From positions 24,225 through 65,817 of the forward strand of contig JAUNBR010000013.1 in the NCBI GenBank assembly GCA_030527015.1: a DNA stretch of 41,593 nucleotides. Reading direction: 5' to 3'. The stretch's first letter is position 1. Every line of letters starts with the position of its first letter. Origin of the DNA: Planctomycetia bacterium (GTDB taxonomy: Bacteria > Planctomycetota > Planctomycetia > Pirellulales > Thermoguttaceae). A program made the translations under genes and the position numbers. This document shows, in pieces, positions 17,978 through 25,781 of this stretch. The notes beneath the pieces are model-generated. The model was not told the DNA's origin and did not search any database. It worked only from the letters and a program-made list of their open reading frames with translations.

Positions 17978-17992
17978 GGCATTTCTTCGAGA

Positions 17993-18280
17993 TTATTTTT
18001 CTTCCCGAATATCCATTCGGTCAATTACCTCTGACAGAACATCAATAAATTCTTCTCGGGAAGTTTCGTCTAAACGTTTCCCACGTTTTTCGAGACTTTC
18101 ATTCACTTTAATCGCCGTTTCCTGCATGATTTCATGCGTCGTTTGGCTTCCTCCTAATAAAGAGTAATTTTCTCCGCGGGTCAGCCGAACCTGCCCATCT
18201 TTATTATCGAAACCGATTCCCAGAATGGAGGTGATCTGCCCGGACTTCTTTTTTTTGCCAGAGTTTTCTGCCTCTTTCAT
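17993..18280 (-). CDS. Small conserved hypothetical protein, partner of FHA gene
   Basis: 95 residues, no membrane helix, charged and probably cytoplasmic. It includes the block KDGQVRLTRGENYSLLGGS, then helices with THEIMQETAIKVNESLEKRG. I recall similar small proteins in planctomycetes but cannot name a function. A good ribosome site (agagg, five bases from the ATG) and a gap of only 21 bases after the FHA gene's stop indicate a two-gene operon. Confidence 0.72.
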   Translation of the reverse strand: MKEAENSGKKKKSGQITSILGIGFDNKDGQVRLTRGENYSLLGGSQTTHEIMQETAIKVNESLEKRGKRLDETSREEFIDVLSEVIDRMDIREEK

Positions 18281-18301
18281 AAATACCTCTCATCCTTTCT
18301 T

Positions 18302-18904
18302 TTATTTTTTAATCGCCTGTCCTAAAATGGCCTTAATGGTATCAGCGGCTGCATTTCTGGTGGACTCTTGCATTTTTTTCTCTTTTTCCAGATCACTTTC
18401 TCTGACATTTTCCACAGCCTGACTTTCTCCAGTATGTTTTTTCTTGTGAATAAATGAAGGCAGGTCTTCTTCCGAGGGACGTTCTTCTTCAAAAATAGCA
18501 AAAATGTCGATATCCTCACCATTTCCCTGTGGTGTCTGTTTTTTCTGTGAAACACGGGATGCCGCTTCACTGATGGAGCGCACTTTCGGCTTTTTATCTC
18601 CGCTGACTCCGACCGTTAATTGGACTTCTAAAAGAAGTGTGCCGATTCTCAGTTTATCTCCGTTTTTCAGAGAAATTTCCTTTTGTACTCGTTCTTCATT
18701 AACAAAAGTACCACTGGCAGAGTTTAAATCTTTTATTCCGACATAACCTTCTTTTTGAAGGATCACGCAGTGAATGTCACTGACGTTCGTGCCCCCGGGA
18801 CGTAAATGGCATTTTTGTGACTTTCCGATAAAAAATTGGTTTTTCTTCACCGGAATTTCTTGCCCTGTATGTTTCCCTTCCGCGACAATTAATTTTACAT
18901 CCAT
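18302..18904 (-). CDS. FHA domain protein
   Basis: 200 residues. The N-terminal FHA domain (about 5-95) shows the expected order FIGKSQKCHLRP (the GxS-type phosphothreonine contacts), DIHCVILQKEGYVGIKDLNS and SASGTFVNEERV, then GDKLRIGTLLLEV. The C-terminal half is charged and low in complexity (EDIDIFAIFEEERPSEEDLP) and may be a docking tail. Known: FHA domains bind phosphothreonine, so a Ser/Thr kinase such as the one at 33000-34397 is a possible partner (inference). AGGA lies nine bases before the ATG. It is first gene of an operon with the 95-residue protein, and a promoter is proposed at 19256-19284. Confidence 0.9.
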   Translation of the reverse strand: MDVKLIVAEGKHTGQEIPVKKNQFFIGKSQKCHLRPGGTNVSDIHCVILQKEGYVGIKDLNSASGTFVNEERVQKEISLKNGDKLRIGTLLLEVQLTVGVSGDKKPKVRSISEAASRVSQKKQTPQGNGEDIDIFAIFEEERPSEEDLPSFIHKKKHTGESQAVENVRESDLEKEKKMQESTRNAAADTIKAILGQAIKK

Positions 18905-18934
18905 GTCAATTTTCCTGTGATAATCTAATTATAT

Positions 18935-19038
18935 TATACTGATTCTACTTAAATGTTAGTTTTATACCTGATGCACTATAAAATGCCGGTCTGTCGGCAG
19001 ACAGGGGAAAACAGAAATTTATAGTGCATGGGGTAAAA
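18935..19038 (+). repeat. PR107 hybrid copy
   Basis: Starts as a forward copy (tatactgattctacttaa), switches to a reverse 5' end (ttatacctgatgcactataa), then carries the CTGTCggcaGACAG palindrome and ends as a forward right arm (tagtgcatggggtaaaa). It lies in the predicted 5' leader of the FHA transcript. Confidence 0.75.
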
Positions 19039-19255
19039 AATATTCCATGCAGGCTAAATTTTGTATAACGTCAGCTAAAATATACGTCTCGGTATGCAAT
19101 AAATTTTTGTTTTCCTATAATTTGACACGACAGAAAGTCCGGTAATCGTGAATCATCCAGATAAGTTTTTTATAAAAAGGAACGCAAAATATATTTTTGT
19201 TTTTTTACATTTTATATATTTTACGATAACATAAAATGAAATACAAGATAACTTT

Positions 19256-19284
19256 ATAATATCTGATTTATATCGAAATGTCAA
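19256..19284 (-). promoter_or_regulatory. Promoter candidate for the FHA operon
   Basis: On the minus strand TTGACA (19279-19284), a 17-base spacer and TATTAT (19256-19261), close to the sigma70-type consensus. It would give a leader of about 340 bases before the FHA start, including the hybrid PR107 copy. Confidence 0.5.
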
Positions 19285-19672
19285 TTATTATATGGTCGGT
19301 TATAAATATCTTTATAGTGTATTTTATAATATTTTATCTGTTTTCCATAAAATTTATCATTTTACAGGAAGAAGCAAAGCACGTAAAATATGGAAGATTT
19401 TAGATTTTTTATCCAGATTCTATTTTAAATTCATTTTATATAGTTCGGTCTGCACTTATTTAAAATGTATATGATATTATATTGTGCAAAATACTGAAAA
19501 CATAAAATATTTTCCCAAAAAATGGGTTTTGTATCCCCTGAGTATAAATACGTTTTTTATAAATAAATTTTCAAGAAAAGTTGCCCAGATATTTTCGTTT
19601 AACCAGAGATTTAAATTGTCAGGCGGAGTGAAATAAAAAATATGAAAAATCGTTATATTTTGAAAAGTCCAC

Positions 19673-19703
19673 AAAAAAACACCGAAATGGCTCGGTGCTT
19701 TTT
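19673..19703 (-). terminator. Intrinsic terminator of the small basic protein gene
   Basis: On the minus strand a six-pair stem (caccga at 19680-19685 with tcggtg at 19692-19697) closes a six-base loop and is followed by seven U residues. It sits 30-50 bases after the stop codon. A short T-run on the other side may let it act both ways. Confidence 0.85.
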
Positions 19704-19729
19704 AGAACAAAAATTATAAGTATGGGGAA

Positions 19730-19909
19730 TTAACTTTCTAAACCCCAATTTTCGATAACCGTTTCCGCGCCAGTTGTTAATTTACGCAGTTTTTCTGCGG
19801 CAACTTCCCGGGAAATCGTTTCTTTTTTGAGACGATTCTGTAATTGTGTGAATTTTTCTTTACGGTGACGTCTGCGTTTAATTTCTTTCCCACGTTCGTT
19901 ACTAGGCAC
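19730..19909 (-). CDS. Small basic protein, DUF6800-like
   Basis: 59 residues from the GTG at 19909 (MPSNERGKEIKRRRHRKEKF). A TTG at 19924 gives a longer frame, but it overlaps the GGAGG ribosome site that lies eight bases before the GTG, so the GTG is right. The N-terminal half is very rich in Arg and Lys, and the rest is helical. Known: planctomycetes have DUF6800 small proteins of this shape, also resembling ribosomal protein bS21 in basic helical character. The function is unknown; nucleic-acid or ribosome binding is inference. With its own promoter (19968-19995) and terminator (19673-19703) it is a complete single-gene unit. Confidence 0.78.
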   Translation of the reverse strand: MPSNERGKEIKRRRHRKEKFTQLQNRLKKETISREVAAEKLRKLTTGAETVIENWGLES

Positions 19910-19967
19910 TTTGGTTTCCTCCAAAAATGAATTTTTGTTTAATTAATTATAATACTAAAGAGACTTT

Positions 19968-19995
19968 ATTATATCGGTAAAAGGATTTTCGTCAA
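19968..19995 (-). promoter_or_regulatory. Promoter of the small basic protein gene
   Basis: On the minus strand TTGACG (19990-19995), a 16-base spacer and a perfect TATAAT (19968-19973). Transcription would start near 19961, about 50 bases before the GTG start. Confidence 0.72.
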
Positions 19996-20040
19996 TTACC
20001 CCCACTCAGAATAAGCTGACGGATGGATTTTGGTCGGTTC

Positions 20041-20143
20041 TATACTTGGTGTGCTATAAATCTTTGCTTTTCAGTATGTTTTATGAAACATAAAATGCCT
20101 ATTTCTGTGGACGTACAAAATGAAAATTTTAAGTGAAGTATAC
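20041..20143 (-). repeat. PR107 repeat copy, reverse, diverged
   Basis: From tatacttggtgtgctataaa to ttttaagtgaagtatac. Both arms are visible but the centre is altered. Confidence 0.7.
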
Positions 20144-20175
20144 ATCGGTGGGACTCTATATTTAAATGGAATATG

Positions 20176-20280
20176 TCTTGGTTTTATTCAAAATTTTTGT
20201 TTAATACGCGCTGAAAGCAGGTATTTTCAGTGAAGCAAAAATGTCGGAGAATCGGAAATTTATAGTGCATCGAATATAAA
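20176..20280 (+). repeat. PR107 repeat copy, forward
   Basis: Left arm weak (ttggttttattcaaaattt), right two-thirds well kept (gctgaaagcaggtattttca, then tagtgcatcgaatataaaa). Confidence 0.82.
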
Positions 20281-20457
20281 ACAGAAGCAGTTATGAAAAA
20301 AGGATTTTAAGTTTATTTTTGTTGTTAAAATCAGAGTTTTACATATTTTTATTTTGAAAAAAATGGTTTTCAGGATACGTGGAATAAATAAGGAAGTATA
20401 AAATTAAGAATAGAGTAAAGTGATTTGGCAGACCATAATTTTTCCATATTTTATATA

Positions 20458-20492
20458 ATCGATAAAAAGTTTTTATCCGTAACTTTATCGAT
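20458..20492. promoter_or_regulatory. Perfect 9-bp inverted repeat, possible operator or RNA stem
   Basis: ATCGATAAA (20458-20466) and TTTATCGAT (20484-20492) are perfect inverted repeats 17 bases apart, with a second overlapping palindrome GATAAAAAgTTTTTATC between. No gene is close, so the role is unknown. Confidence 0.4.
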
Positions 20493-20667
20493 AAATTTTT
20501 CGTTACTTTTAGTTTAAGAAGGCTTCAAAATGTGGAGTTAAAAATAATTCAGGCCGATATATGCTGTATAAGGAAGTGAAATGATTTATGTTTCACGTTT
20601 TATCTTTCCATTTTGAGAAAAATGTCGAATTTCTTGAAGAAAGTCTAATTGTTTTTAATCTTTTTTG

Positions 20668-20724
20668 CCGATTTATATAATACCCTTACATTACACTAAT
20701 GTTGGGGTTAAGGGTATTTATCGG
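20668..20724. other. Two-level hairpin element, candidate structured RNA
   Basis: Outer pairs CCGAT/ATCGG (20668-20672 with 20720-20724), main stem ATACCCTTA/TAAGGGTAT (20680-20688 with 20709-20717) and an inner hairpin CATTA-cac-TAATG (20689-20701). It is not followed by a U-tract, so it is not a normal terminator. Confidence 0.4.
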
Positions 20725-21189
20725 TTATTGTGTGCATTTCTTGCTCCATGTTACCGGATACAGATTTTGTTACTGTTTATGATGTATCCTATTCTTATAT
20801 GCTCCGTGAATTTACTGTACAGGTAGTACTGTATAAGACTTTCCTGTGGAGAGGATGTTTTGGATATATAATTCACGGTAAATGCTTTCATTTTCCTAAT
20901 TTTTTAGAGTTCACAAGAAGTTTTGTGAAAAATAAAATAAAATAAAATCAGAAAGAATATCTTTAGATATTCATACAGATTTTGTGTTTTCAGAATGTTA
21001 GTATGAAAATTTAAGGCGGGTACATTTTTGTTATGAGCTGCTTTCCGGTGAGGAAAGGAACATTTATATCGGAATATATATAAAGTATTTTTTCGGTATT
21101 TTACACCGCTTAATGCGCTGTTTTGTGACCGTTTAAAGCTAAATTTAAATATAGGTGTCAGATATTAAATTTCGTTGCCAGAACTGTTA

Positions 21190-21312
21190 TTTATACCCGA
21201 AGTGCCATGAATTTTCGTTTTTTCTGTCCGCCGACAGGCAGGCATTTTGGTTTTACTAAAGATGCCGGCTTCAGAGCCACATAAAACGGAAATTTAAAGG
21301 AGAATCAGTATA
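21190..21312 (-). repeat. PR107 repeat copy, reverse (GC-palindrome subfamily)
   Basis: From tttatacccgaagtgcc to ggagaatcagtataaa. It carries the extra palindrome ctgtccgccgacag. Confidence 0.87.
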
Positions 21313-21888
21313 AACAGCGTAAAAAAAGTTGAATGTACGGTTATTTAATGTATTTCAGGTATAATTTTTTGTTATTTACCCATAAAGATTTACAAAAACG
21401 ATAAAATTATTTTTTTATACTGGGAAGTATCATTTTCGGCGTCCCCTGCGTCGGATTTTTGTGTCGATTTTTGATTGTCCACGAAATTTTCTTTCCTGAA
21501 TTTTGTCTGCTGGTATGTAATTTGGCGGGATAAAATATGGAGGAGAGTGTGTGGATATAATAAGATTTGGTTTATCGTCATGAAATAAATGGTGTATTTA
21601 GGTACGAATTCATTTTTCATGTGTGTTTCTTGCGTGTTTTCGCACGGTAATGCTTACATGGTAATGAAAAATCTCGTGTCTGGATGACTGTGGTCATGGC
21701 GGGAAAAGTGCAGATTTTAAGTAAAATCGGATGCAAAAATGATATTTTACAGGAGAAGGATTTCCTTGGAACGGAAAATTTCCATTTAAAATTAATGACT
21801 GTGCTGTTTTTTTAGTTTCTAAAAGTGGGTGCAGAGCTTTTAAAAACGCGAGGAATTAATTTTGGAAAATTAAAAAACGGAGGATTAC

Positions 21889-22674
21889 ATGGCAGCACCT
21901 GGACTGGGTTCTGAGAAACTTGCAAATCTTTGGAGCGAGTACCGTAAAAATCCAGAGGATAAAACGTTACGAAATCAGTTAGTCGAGCATTATTTACCGG
22001 TAGTTCGTTATCATGGTAAGTGTGTATGGACACGGCTTCCGGAAGGAGTCGAACTGGATGATCTGATTTCGGCGGGTGTTTTTGGGTTAATGGATGCGAT
22101 CGACGCTTTCGATCTTTCCCGAGATGTAAAATTTGAGACGTACTGTGTTTCGCGTATTCGCGGTGCGATGCTAGATGAATTACGAAATATGGATTGGGTT
22201 CCGCGTCTGGTACGTACAAAAGCCAAGAAAATTAATGAAGCGACGAAAATTTTAGATGATCGGCTGGGCAGAAAGCCCACGGATGCTGAAATCGCGGAAT
22301 TTTTGGAGCTGTCGCTGGAAGATTTTGAAAAGATGGCGAAAGAGGCGAATACCGCGACGGTCGTGAGCTTAAATAAAAAATGGTGTGAGACCGACGGTTC
22401 AAAAGAAGTGAGTGAATTGGATATTTTAGAGGATCAGCGTGGTGAAGATCCCACGAGTCGGTTACAAAAAATTGACACGATGAGATTAGTCACCAGAGGA
22501 CTGAAGCGGAACGAGCGCCTGATTTTACTTCTTTATTATTACCAGGATATGACCATGAAGGAAATCGGGATAACGCTGGATCTTAGCGAGAGCCGGGTAA
22601 GTCAGATTCATAGTAGTATCGTGCAGCGACTTCAGAAATCGCTCAGTGAGCGAAAATTGGAATTCGCGGATTAA
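21889..22674 (+). CDS. RNA polymerase sigma factor, FliA/WhiG type
   Basis: 261 residues, the usual size for a group-3 sigma factor. Region 2 is clear (DDLISAGVFGLMDAIDAF, KFETYCVSRIRGAMLDELR, then DWVPRLVRTKAKK), region 3 spans about 115-160, and region 4 has the helix-turn-helix MTMKEIGITLDLSESRVSQI. GGAGG lies six bases before the ATG and a strong terminator follows. Known: this family directs flagellar, sporulation or other special regulons. No flagellar or anti-sigma gene is in the window, so its target genes cannot be told. It is expressed as a single-gene unit behind a 1.9 kb gene desert. Confidence 0.93.
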   Translation: MAAPGLGSEKLANLWSEYRKNPEDKTLRNQLVEHYLPVVRYHGKCVWTRLPEGVELDDLISAGVFGLMDAIDAFDLSRDVKFETYCVSRIRGAMLDELRNMDWVPRLVRTKAKKINEATKILDDRLGRKPTDAEIAEFLELSLEDFEKMAKEANTATVVSLNKKWCETDGSKEVSELDILEDQRGEDPTSRLQKIDTMRLVTRGLKRNERLILLLYYYQDMTMKEIGITLDLSESRVSQIHSSIVQRLQKSLSERKLEFAD

Positions 22675-22675
22675 A

Positions 22676-22704
22676 ATGGAAATTTTATAGAGAATCGGAT
22701 ATAA
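22676..22704 (+). repeat. PR107 right-end fragment
   Basis: Right arm only (ggaaattttatagagaatcg, then gatataag), starting just after the sigma-factor stop codon. Confidence 0.6.
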
Positions 22705-22731
22705 GATTATATTTCGGCACAAAATTTATGG

Positions 22732-22778
22732 CCCTTCATAAAATCTAGACTGGGTTTTATGAAGGGTTTTTATTTTTT
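22732..22778 (+). terminator. Intrinsic terminator of the sigma-factor gene
   Basis: A perfect 12-pair stem (cccttcataaaa at 22732-22743, ttttatgaaggg at 22755-22766) with an 11-base loop and a run of T residues after it (tttttatttttt). Confidence 0.93.
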
Positions 22779-22819
22779 AAATGATTTTTGTTCTCTTGTG
22801 CATTATAAAAAATATTACT

Positions 22820-22926
22820 TTATACTGTTTTTCCTTTAAATTTCCGTTTTTTGCGGCTCTGAAAGCAGGCATTTTCAGTGAAGCAAAAATGCCGGAGGAG
22901 TGGAAATTTATAGTGCATCGGGTACA
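22820..22926 (+). repeat. PR107 repeat copy, forward (tandem, first)
   Basis: From ttatactgtttttcctttaa to tagtgcatcgggtaca. The right two-thirds is close to the family consensus. Confidence 0.93.
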
Positions 22927-23034
22927 TCCTGGCTCCATTTTAAATTTCCGTTTTTTTGCGGCTCTGAAAGCAGGTATTTTCAGCGAAGCAAAAATGCCGG
23001 AGGAGTGGAAATTTATAGTGCATCGGGTATAAAA
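22927..23034 (+). repeat. PR107 repeat copy, forward (tandem, second)
   Basis: Directly abuts the previous copy and is about 95% alike from aaatttccg to tagtgcatcgggta. The two in phase create an 83-codon open frame that is a repeat artefact. The rest of the gap to gcvT (23035-23443) is AT-rich and contains the gcvT promoter. Confidence 0.93.
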
Positions 23035-23233
23035 TATTTTTTATGGCATTTTGGTGATGTATGAATATGGCCATTTTTGTGAGTGCATATAAAAATAGAA
23101 CCCGTACATTTATGAAAATTCCTAGTTTTGTAGTCTCATATAAAGAAAATTAGGAGAAATGGCGTGTAAAATTGGTGAGCAGAAAATGCATGTATTTTAT
23201 GAAAAATGACGGGAATTTTTATTTTTCCGCTTC

Positions 23234-23261
23234 TTGACATTTATATAAAAGGTCTTATAAT
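23234..23261 (+). promoter_or_regulatory. Promoter of gcvT
   Basis: Perfect TTGACA (23234-23239) and perfect TATAAT (23256-23261) with a 16-base spacer. The start would be near 23268, leaving a leader of about 175 bases. No glycine riboswitch core is recognisable in that leader. Confidence 0.75.
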
Positions 23262-23443
23262 AAAATTTATCTTATTTTTGTTACTTTTTTTACTTTTATA
23301 TATGATAAACTTTAACTTTTCATTTTTTGAGTATTTTGTTTCACAGAAAATGTGATTTTATGTGTTTACGCAAAAATGGAAATGAATGAAGAATCAGGGT
23401 ATAAAGGTGTGTTTTGATTAAAATAGCAGGAGAGACTTTCGTT

Positions 23444-24520
23444 ATGCAAAAATTTACTTCTCTTTATGATACGCATGTAGCGCTGAACGGGAAAATGGTG
23501 GATTTCGCTGGTTTTATGCTTCCGATACAGTACGCGGAAGGCATTTTAGCGGAACATAAGGCGGTTCGGACCGCGGCAGGACTTTTTGATGTATCTCACA
23601 TGGGAGAAGTGCTTCTGGAGGGAGCTGGCGTGCTGGAAACTCTTCAGCGACTTTTTTCGAATGAAATGGCTGGAATGGTGGATGGTCAGGCACGTTATAC
23701 GCTGATGTGTAATGAAACGGGAGGGGTGGTAGATGATGTACTGGTATATCGGTTTTCTGATACAAAATATATGGTAGTGGTAAATGCGGCGAATTGCGAG
23801 AAAGATGTTCAGTGGATCGGTTCACATCTTGGGAAAGATACCCAGATGACAGATATTTCGAGTCGTGTGGCACAGATTGCGCTGCAGGGGCCGGCTGCGG
23901 AGGCGATTATTGCGAAACTTTTTGCGCAGGAAAATATTCCACAGAAAAATTATACTTTTGTTCCGGATTTAGAACTGTCTGGAATGAAGTGTCTTCTCTC
24001 TCGGACGGGATATACAGGAGAAGATGGTTTCGAAATTTATTCCGCGTCGGAAGACATGCCCAAAATATGGGATCTTGTTTATAAGACGGGAGCTGCATAT
24101 GGTCTGAAACCGGCGGGATTAGGAGCTCGGGATACGCTTCGCTTGGAGGCGTCCATGCCTCTTTATGGGCATGAGTTGGGCGAAACGATTCCTGCGAATG
24201 AAGTCGCGTTAAATTATTTTATTAAATTTACGAAAGATTTTATTGGGTCTGACGCGCTGCAGGCGCATTTACCAGAGTATAAACGGGTCGGTGTGCGGCT
24301 TACGGATCGGGGAATTGCCCGAGAGGGTGCGGACGTATATGCGGATGGCAAAAAAATAGGTGTGGTGACGTCTGGAACTCATTCCCCGACACTTGGCGTT
24401 TCGATCGCCATGCTCCGAATTTTGAAGGATTTTGAAGGTCAGACGGTGGAAATCGAAGTTCGTGGCCGGCGTCTGAAAGCGGAAGTCGTGAAAATGCCGT
24501 TTTATAAAAGGGCGAAGTAA
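23444..24520 (+). CDS. gcvT: Glycine cleavage system T protein (aminomethyltransferase)
   Basis: 358 residues from the ATG at 23444 (MQKFTSLYDTHVAL). A TTG at 23414 would add ten residues but the caggag ribosome site lies inside that extension. It takes the aminomethyl group from lipoyl GcvH, releases ammonia and passes a methylene unit to tetrahydrofolate. Family blocks are MVDFAGFMLPIQY, GLFDVSHMGEV, ALQGPAAEAII, LLSRTGYTGEDGFEIY and the GLGARDTLRLEA block. The C-terminal barrel includes GVVTSGTHSPTLGVSIAM. gcvH and gcvPA follow on the same strand but with gaps of over 400 bases. Confidence 0.97.
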   Translation: MQKFTSLYDTHVALNGKMVDFAGFMLPIQYAEGILAEHKAVRTAAGLFDVSHMGEVLLEGAGVLETLQRLFSNEMAGMVDGQARYTLMCNETGGVVDDVLVYRFSDTKYMVVVNAANCEKDVQWIGSHLGKDTQMTDISSRVAQIALQGPAAEAIIAKLFAQENIPQKNYTFVPDLELSGMKCLLSRTGYTGEDGFEIYSASEDMPKIWDLVYKTGAAYGLKPAGLGARDTLRLEASMPLYGHELGETIPANEVALNYFIKFTKDFIGSDALQAHLPEYKRVGVRLTDRGIAREGADVYADGKKIGVVTSGTHSPTLGVSIAMLRILKDFEGQTVEIEVRGRRLKAEVVKMPFYKRAK

Positions 24521-24592
24521 AATTAAACCTGCAGATATTTATGAATTTTACGGAATGGCATGAAGTGGTTTTCTGTCATGGCATGTGTTTAT

Positions 24593-24682
24593 GTACTGGT
24601 GCCATTCTAAATTTCCATTTCGCGTGGCCATATGAAAAAGAAGGAGTTTTGAGTGAAGCAAAAATGCTGAGAATGTGGAGAT
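24593..24682 (+). repeat. PR107 repeat copy, forward, diverged
   Basis: Left arm gtactggtgccattctaaat and centre gagtgaagcaaaaatgctg are kept. The right end is decayed. Confidence 0.68.
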
Positions 24683-24691
24683 TAATATCTC

Positions 24692-24793
24692 TCTGATGCG
24701 CTATAAATTTTTGCTTGTTCAGCATTTTGTGATGCATAAATGTCTCTACTTTTGACTGCAGAAAACTGAAATAAAAGTAAATCCAGTGGAATA
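24692..24793 (-). repeat. PR107 repeat copy, reverse, diverged
   Basis: From ctctctgatgcgctataaat to aaagtaaatccagtgg. It forms a loose head-to-head pair with the copy just before. Confidence 0.7.
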
Positions 24794-24831
24794 TAATCGG
24801 ATATGATCGTGTTTCGAAAAAAAGGGCACCT

Positions 24832-24938
24832 GTATATCCGATACACTACAAATTCCGCTTTTCCGGTATTTTGCTTCGCTGAAAATACCTGCTTTCAGAG
24901 CCGCACAAAACGGAAATTTAAAGTGGAACTAGTATATA
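24832..24938 (-). repeat. PR107 repeat copy, reverse
   Basis: Close to consensus, from gtatatccgatacactacaa to gtggaactagtatata, 48 bases before gcvH. The gap 24521-24985 contains nothing else recognisable. Confidence 0.92.
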
Positions 24939-24985
24939 TTAAATTTTGTTGAAAAATATTTTTTAAAGATCAGAAGGGAACTGAA

Positions 24986-25360
24986 ATGAATACACCGAAA
25001 GAGTTACGTTACTGTAAATCACATGAATGGGTAAGTCAGGATGGGGAGATTTGTTCCGTGGGAATTACGGATTTTGCCCAGCACGCGATGGGAGATATCG
25101 TGTATATTAAATTACCTGAAGTGGGAGATATGGCCGAGAAAGACAGCAGTTTTTGTGATATCGAGTCAGTAAAAGCTGTATCTGAGGTTTATTCTCCGGT
25201 GTCTGGTGAAATTATAGAGGTAAACACAGAGCTGGAAAATGCGCCTGAAATGATAAATTCGGATCCGTATGGTTCTTGGATATGTAAAATCAGAGTTTCT
25301 GAGTTCGGCGAGCTTCTTTCTGCAGAGGAATATGAGAAAGTGTGCGCAGAGGAAAATTAA
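24986..25360 (+). CDS. gcvH: Glycine cleavage system H protein
   Basis: 124 residues, normal for the family. It shuttles the aminomethyl group between the P, T and L proteins on a lipoyl arm. The lipoylation site is Lys63 in DIESVKAVSEVYSPVSGEI. The N-terminal KSHEWVSQDGEICSVGITDF and the C-terminal SDPYGSWICKIRV are typical. A gaaggga ribosome site lies before the ATG. It lies between gcvT and gcvPA in the same direction. Confidence 0.98.
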   Translation: MNTPKELRYCKSHEWVSQDGEICSVGITDFAQHAMGDIVYIKLPEVGDMAEKDSSFCDIESVKAVSEVYSPVSGEIIEVNTELENAPEMINSDPYGSWICKIRVSEFGELLSAEEYEKVCAEEN

Positions 25361-25365
25361 ATTTT

Positions 25366-25453
25366 TATATCTGGCTCTCTGTAAATTTACGCTTTTTGGG
25401 CATTTTTGTTTTACCGAAGAGGTCTGTTTCCGTGAGCGCGAAAACGGAAATTT
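25366..25453 (-). repeat. PR107 partial reverse copy
   Basis: Begins in mid left arm (ctggctctctgtaaatttac), keeps ggcatttttgttttaccga and ends in aaaacggaaattta, five bases after the gcvH stop and joined to the next copy. Confidence 0.7.
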
Positions 25454-25566
25454 ACTCGATGCACTATAAAATTCTGCAAAATTCTGCTTCTCGGGCATTT
25501 TTGCTTCGCTGAAAATGCGGTTTTCAGAGCCGCATGAAACGGAAATTTAAAAGAGAATCAGTATAA
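25452..25566 (-). repeat. PR107 repeat copy, reverse
   Basis: From ttactcgatgcactataaaa to gagaatcagtataaa, with a small internal duplication (attctgcaa twice) in the left arm. Confidence 0.88.
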
Positions 25567-25709
25567 AGGAGAGCCTATATAAATAGAATTTAAAATGGAA
25601 TCAGATAAATTTTACTTTTCCCGTGATTTGTGAGTCGTGTCTGATTTTATGGCCGCCAGAAGTGGAAATTTAGAGAAGAGCCTGGTATAAAAAGTGGGAG
25701 TCGGAGTAA

Positions 25710-25739
25710 AGTGCACCAGTTCCAGGTTCACTGCTTTTT
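25710..25739 (+). terminator. Hairpin with U-tract between gcvH and gcvPA
   Basis: Stem AGTGcACC (25710-25717) with GGTtCACT (25725-25732), one mismatch, a seven-base loop, then gc and five T residues. It could terminate gcvH transcripts or attenuate gcvPA, whose ATG is 43 bases further on. A PR107 scrap (about 25640-25692) lies just upstream. Confidence 0.5.
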
Positions 25740-25781
25740 AGTTACATTTTATTTATCATATTAATTGAAGGATATATTTTT

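Larger units (their letters stand above)
17619..17992. other. Gap with nested PR107 copy
   Basis: 374 bases holding a half-copy/full-copy array (17700-17847) and a right-end fragment with a cagacagtctgtctg palindrome (17925-17977). No gene or promoter is evident. Confidence 0.65.
18905..19672. other. Gene-free stretch upstream of the FHA operon
   Basis: About 770 bases of very AT-rich sequence with one hybrid PR107 copy next to the FHA gene and a minus-strand promoter candidate at 19256-19284. A 60-codon plus-strand frame at 19292-19474 lacks a ribosome site and is not called. Confidence 0.6.
19996..21888. other. Gene desert of about 1.9 kb upstream of the sigma factor
   Basis: AT-rich sequence holding three PR107 copies, an inverted repeat (20458-20492) and a larger hairpin element (20668-20724). 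Open frames at 20730-20945 (+) and 21390-21620 (-) lack convincing starts and composition. No tRNA or known RNA family could be recognised by eye. Confidence 0.6.

Noticed and set aside
19292..19474. 60-codon plus-strand frame
   Set aside because: No ribosome site, AT-driven composition (Tyr, Phe, Ile, Lys), and it lies just upstream of a minus-strand promoter candidate.
20730..20945. 71-codon plus-strand frame in the gene desert
   Set aside because: Non-ATG start without ribosome site; Cys/Phe/Tyr-rich product of random character.
21390..21620. 76-codon minus-strand frame
   Set aside because: Only a weak purine run before the ATG and no recognisable features; cannot be separated from chance.
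22781..23032. 83-codon open frame with an internal sequence repeat
   Set aside because: It is created by two tandem PR107 copies in the same phase; there is no ribosome site, and the peptide repeat mirrors the DNA repeat.
23268..23443. Possible glycine riboswitch in the gcvT leader
   Set aside because: I looked for the conserved glycine-aptamer core and saw none; the leader is plain AT-rich sequence.
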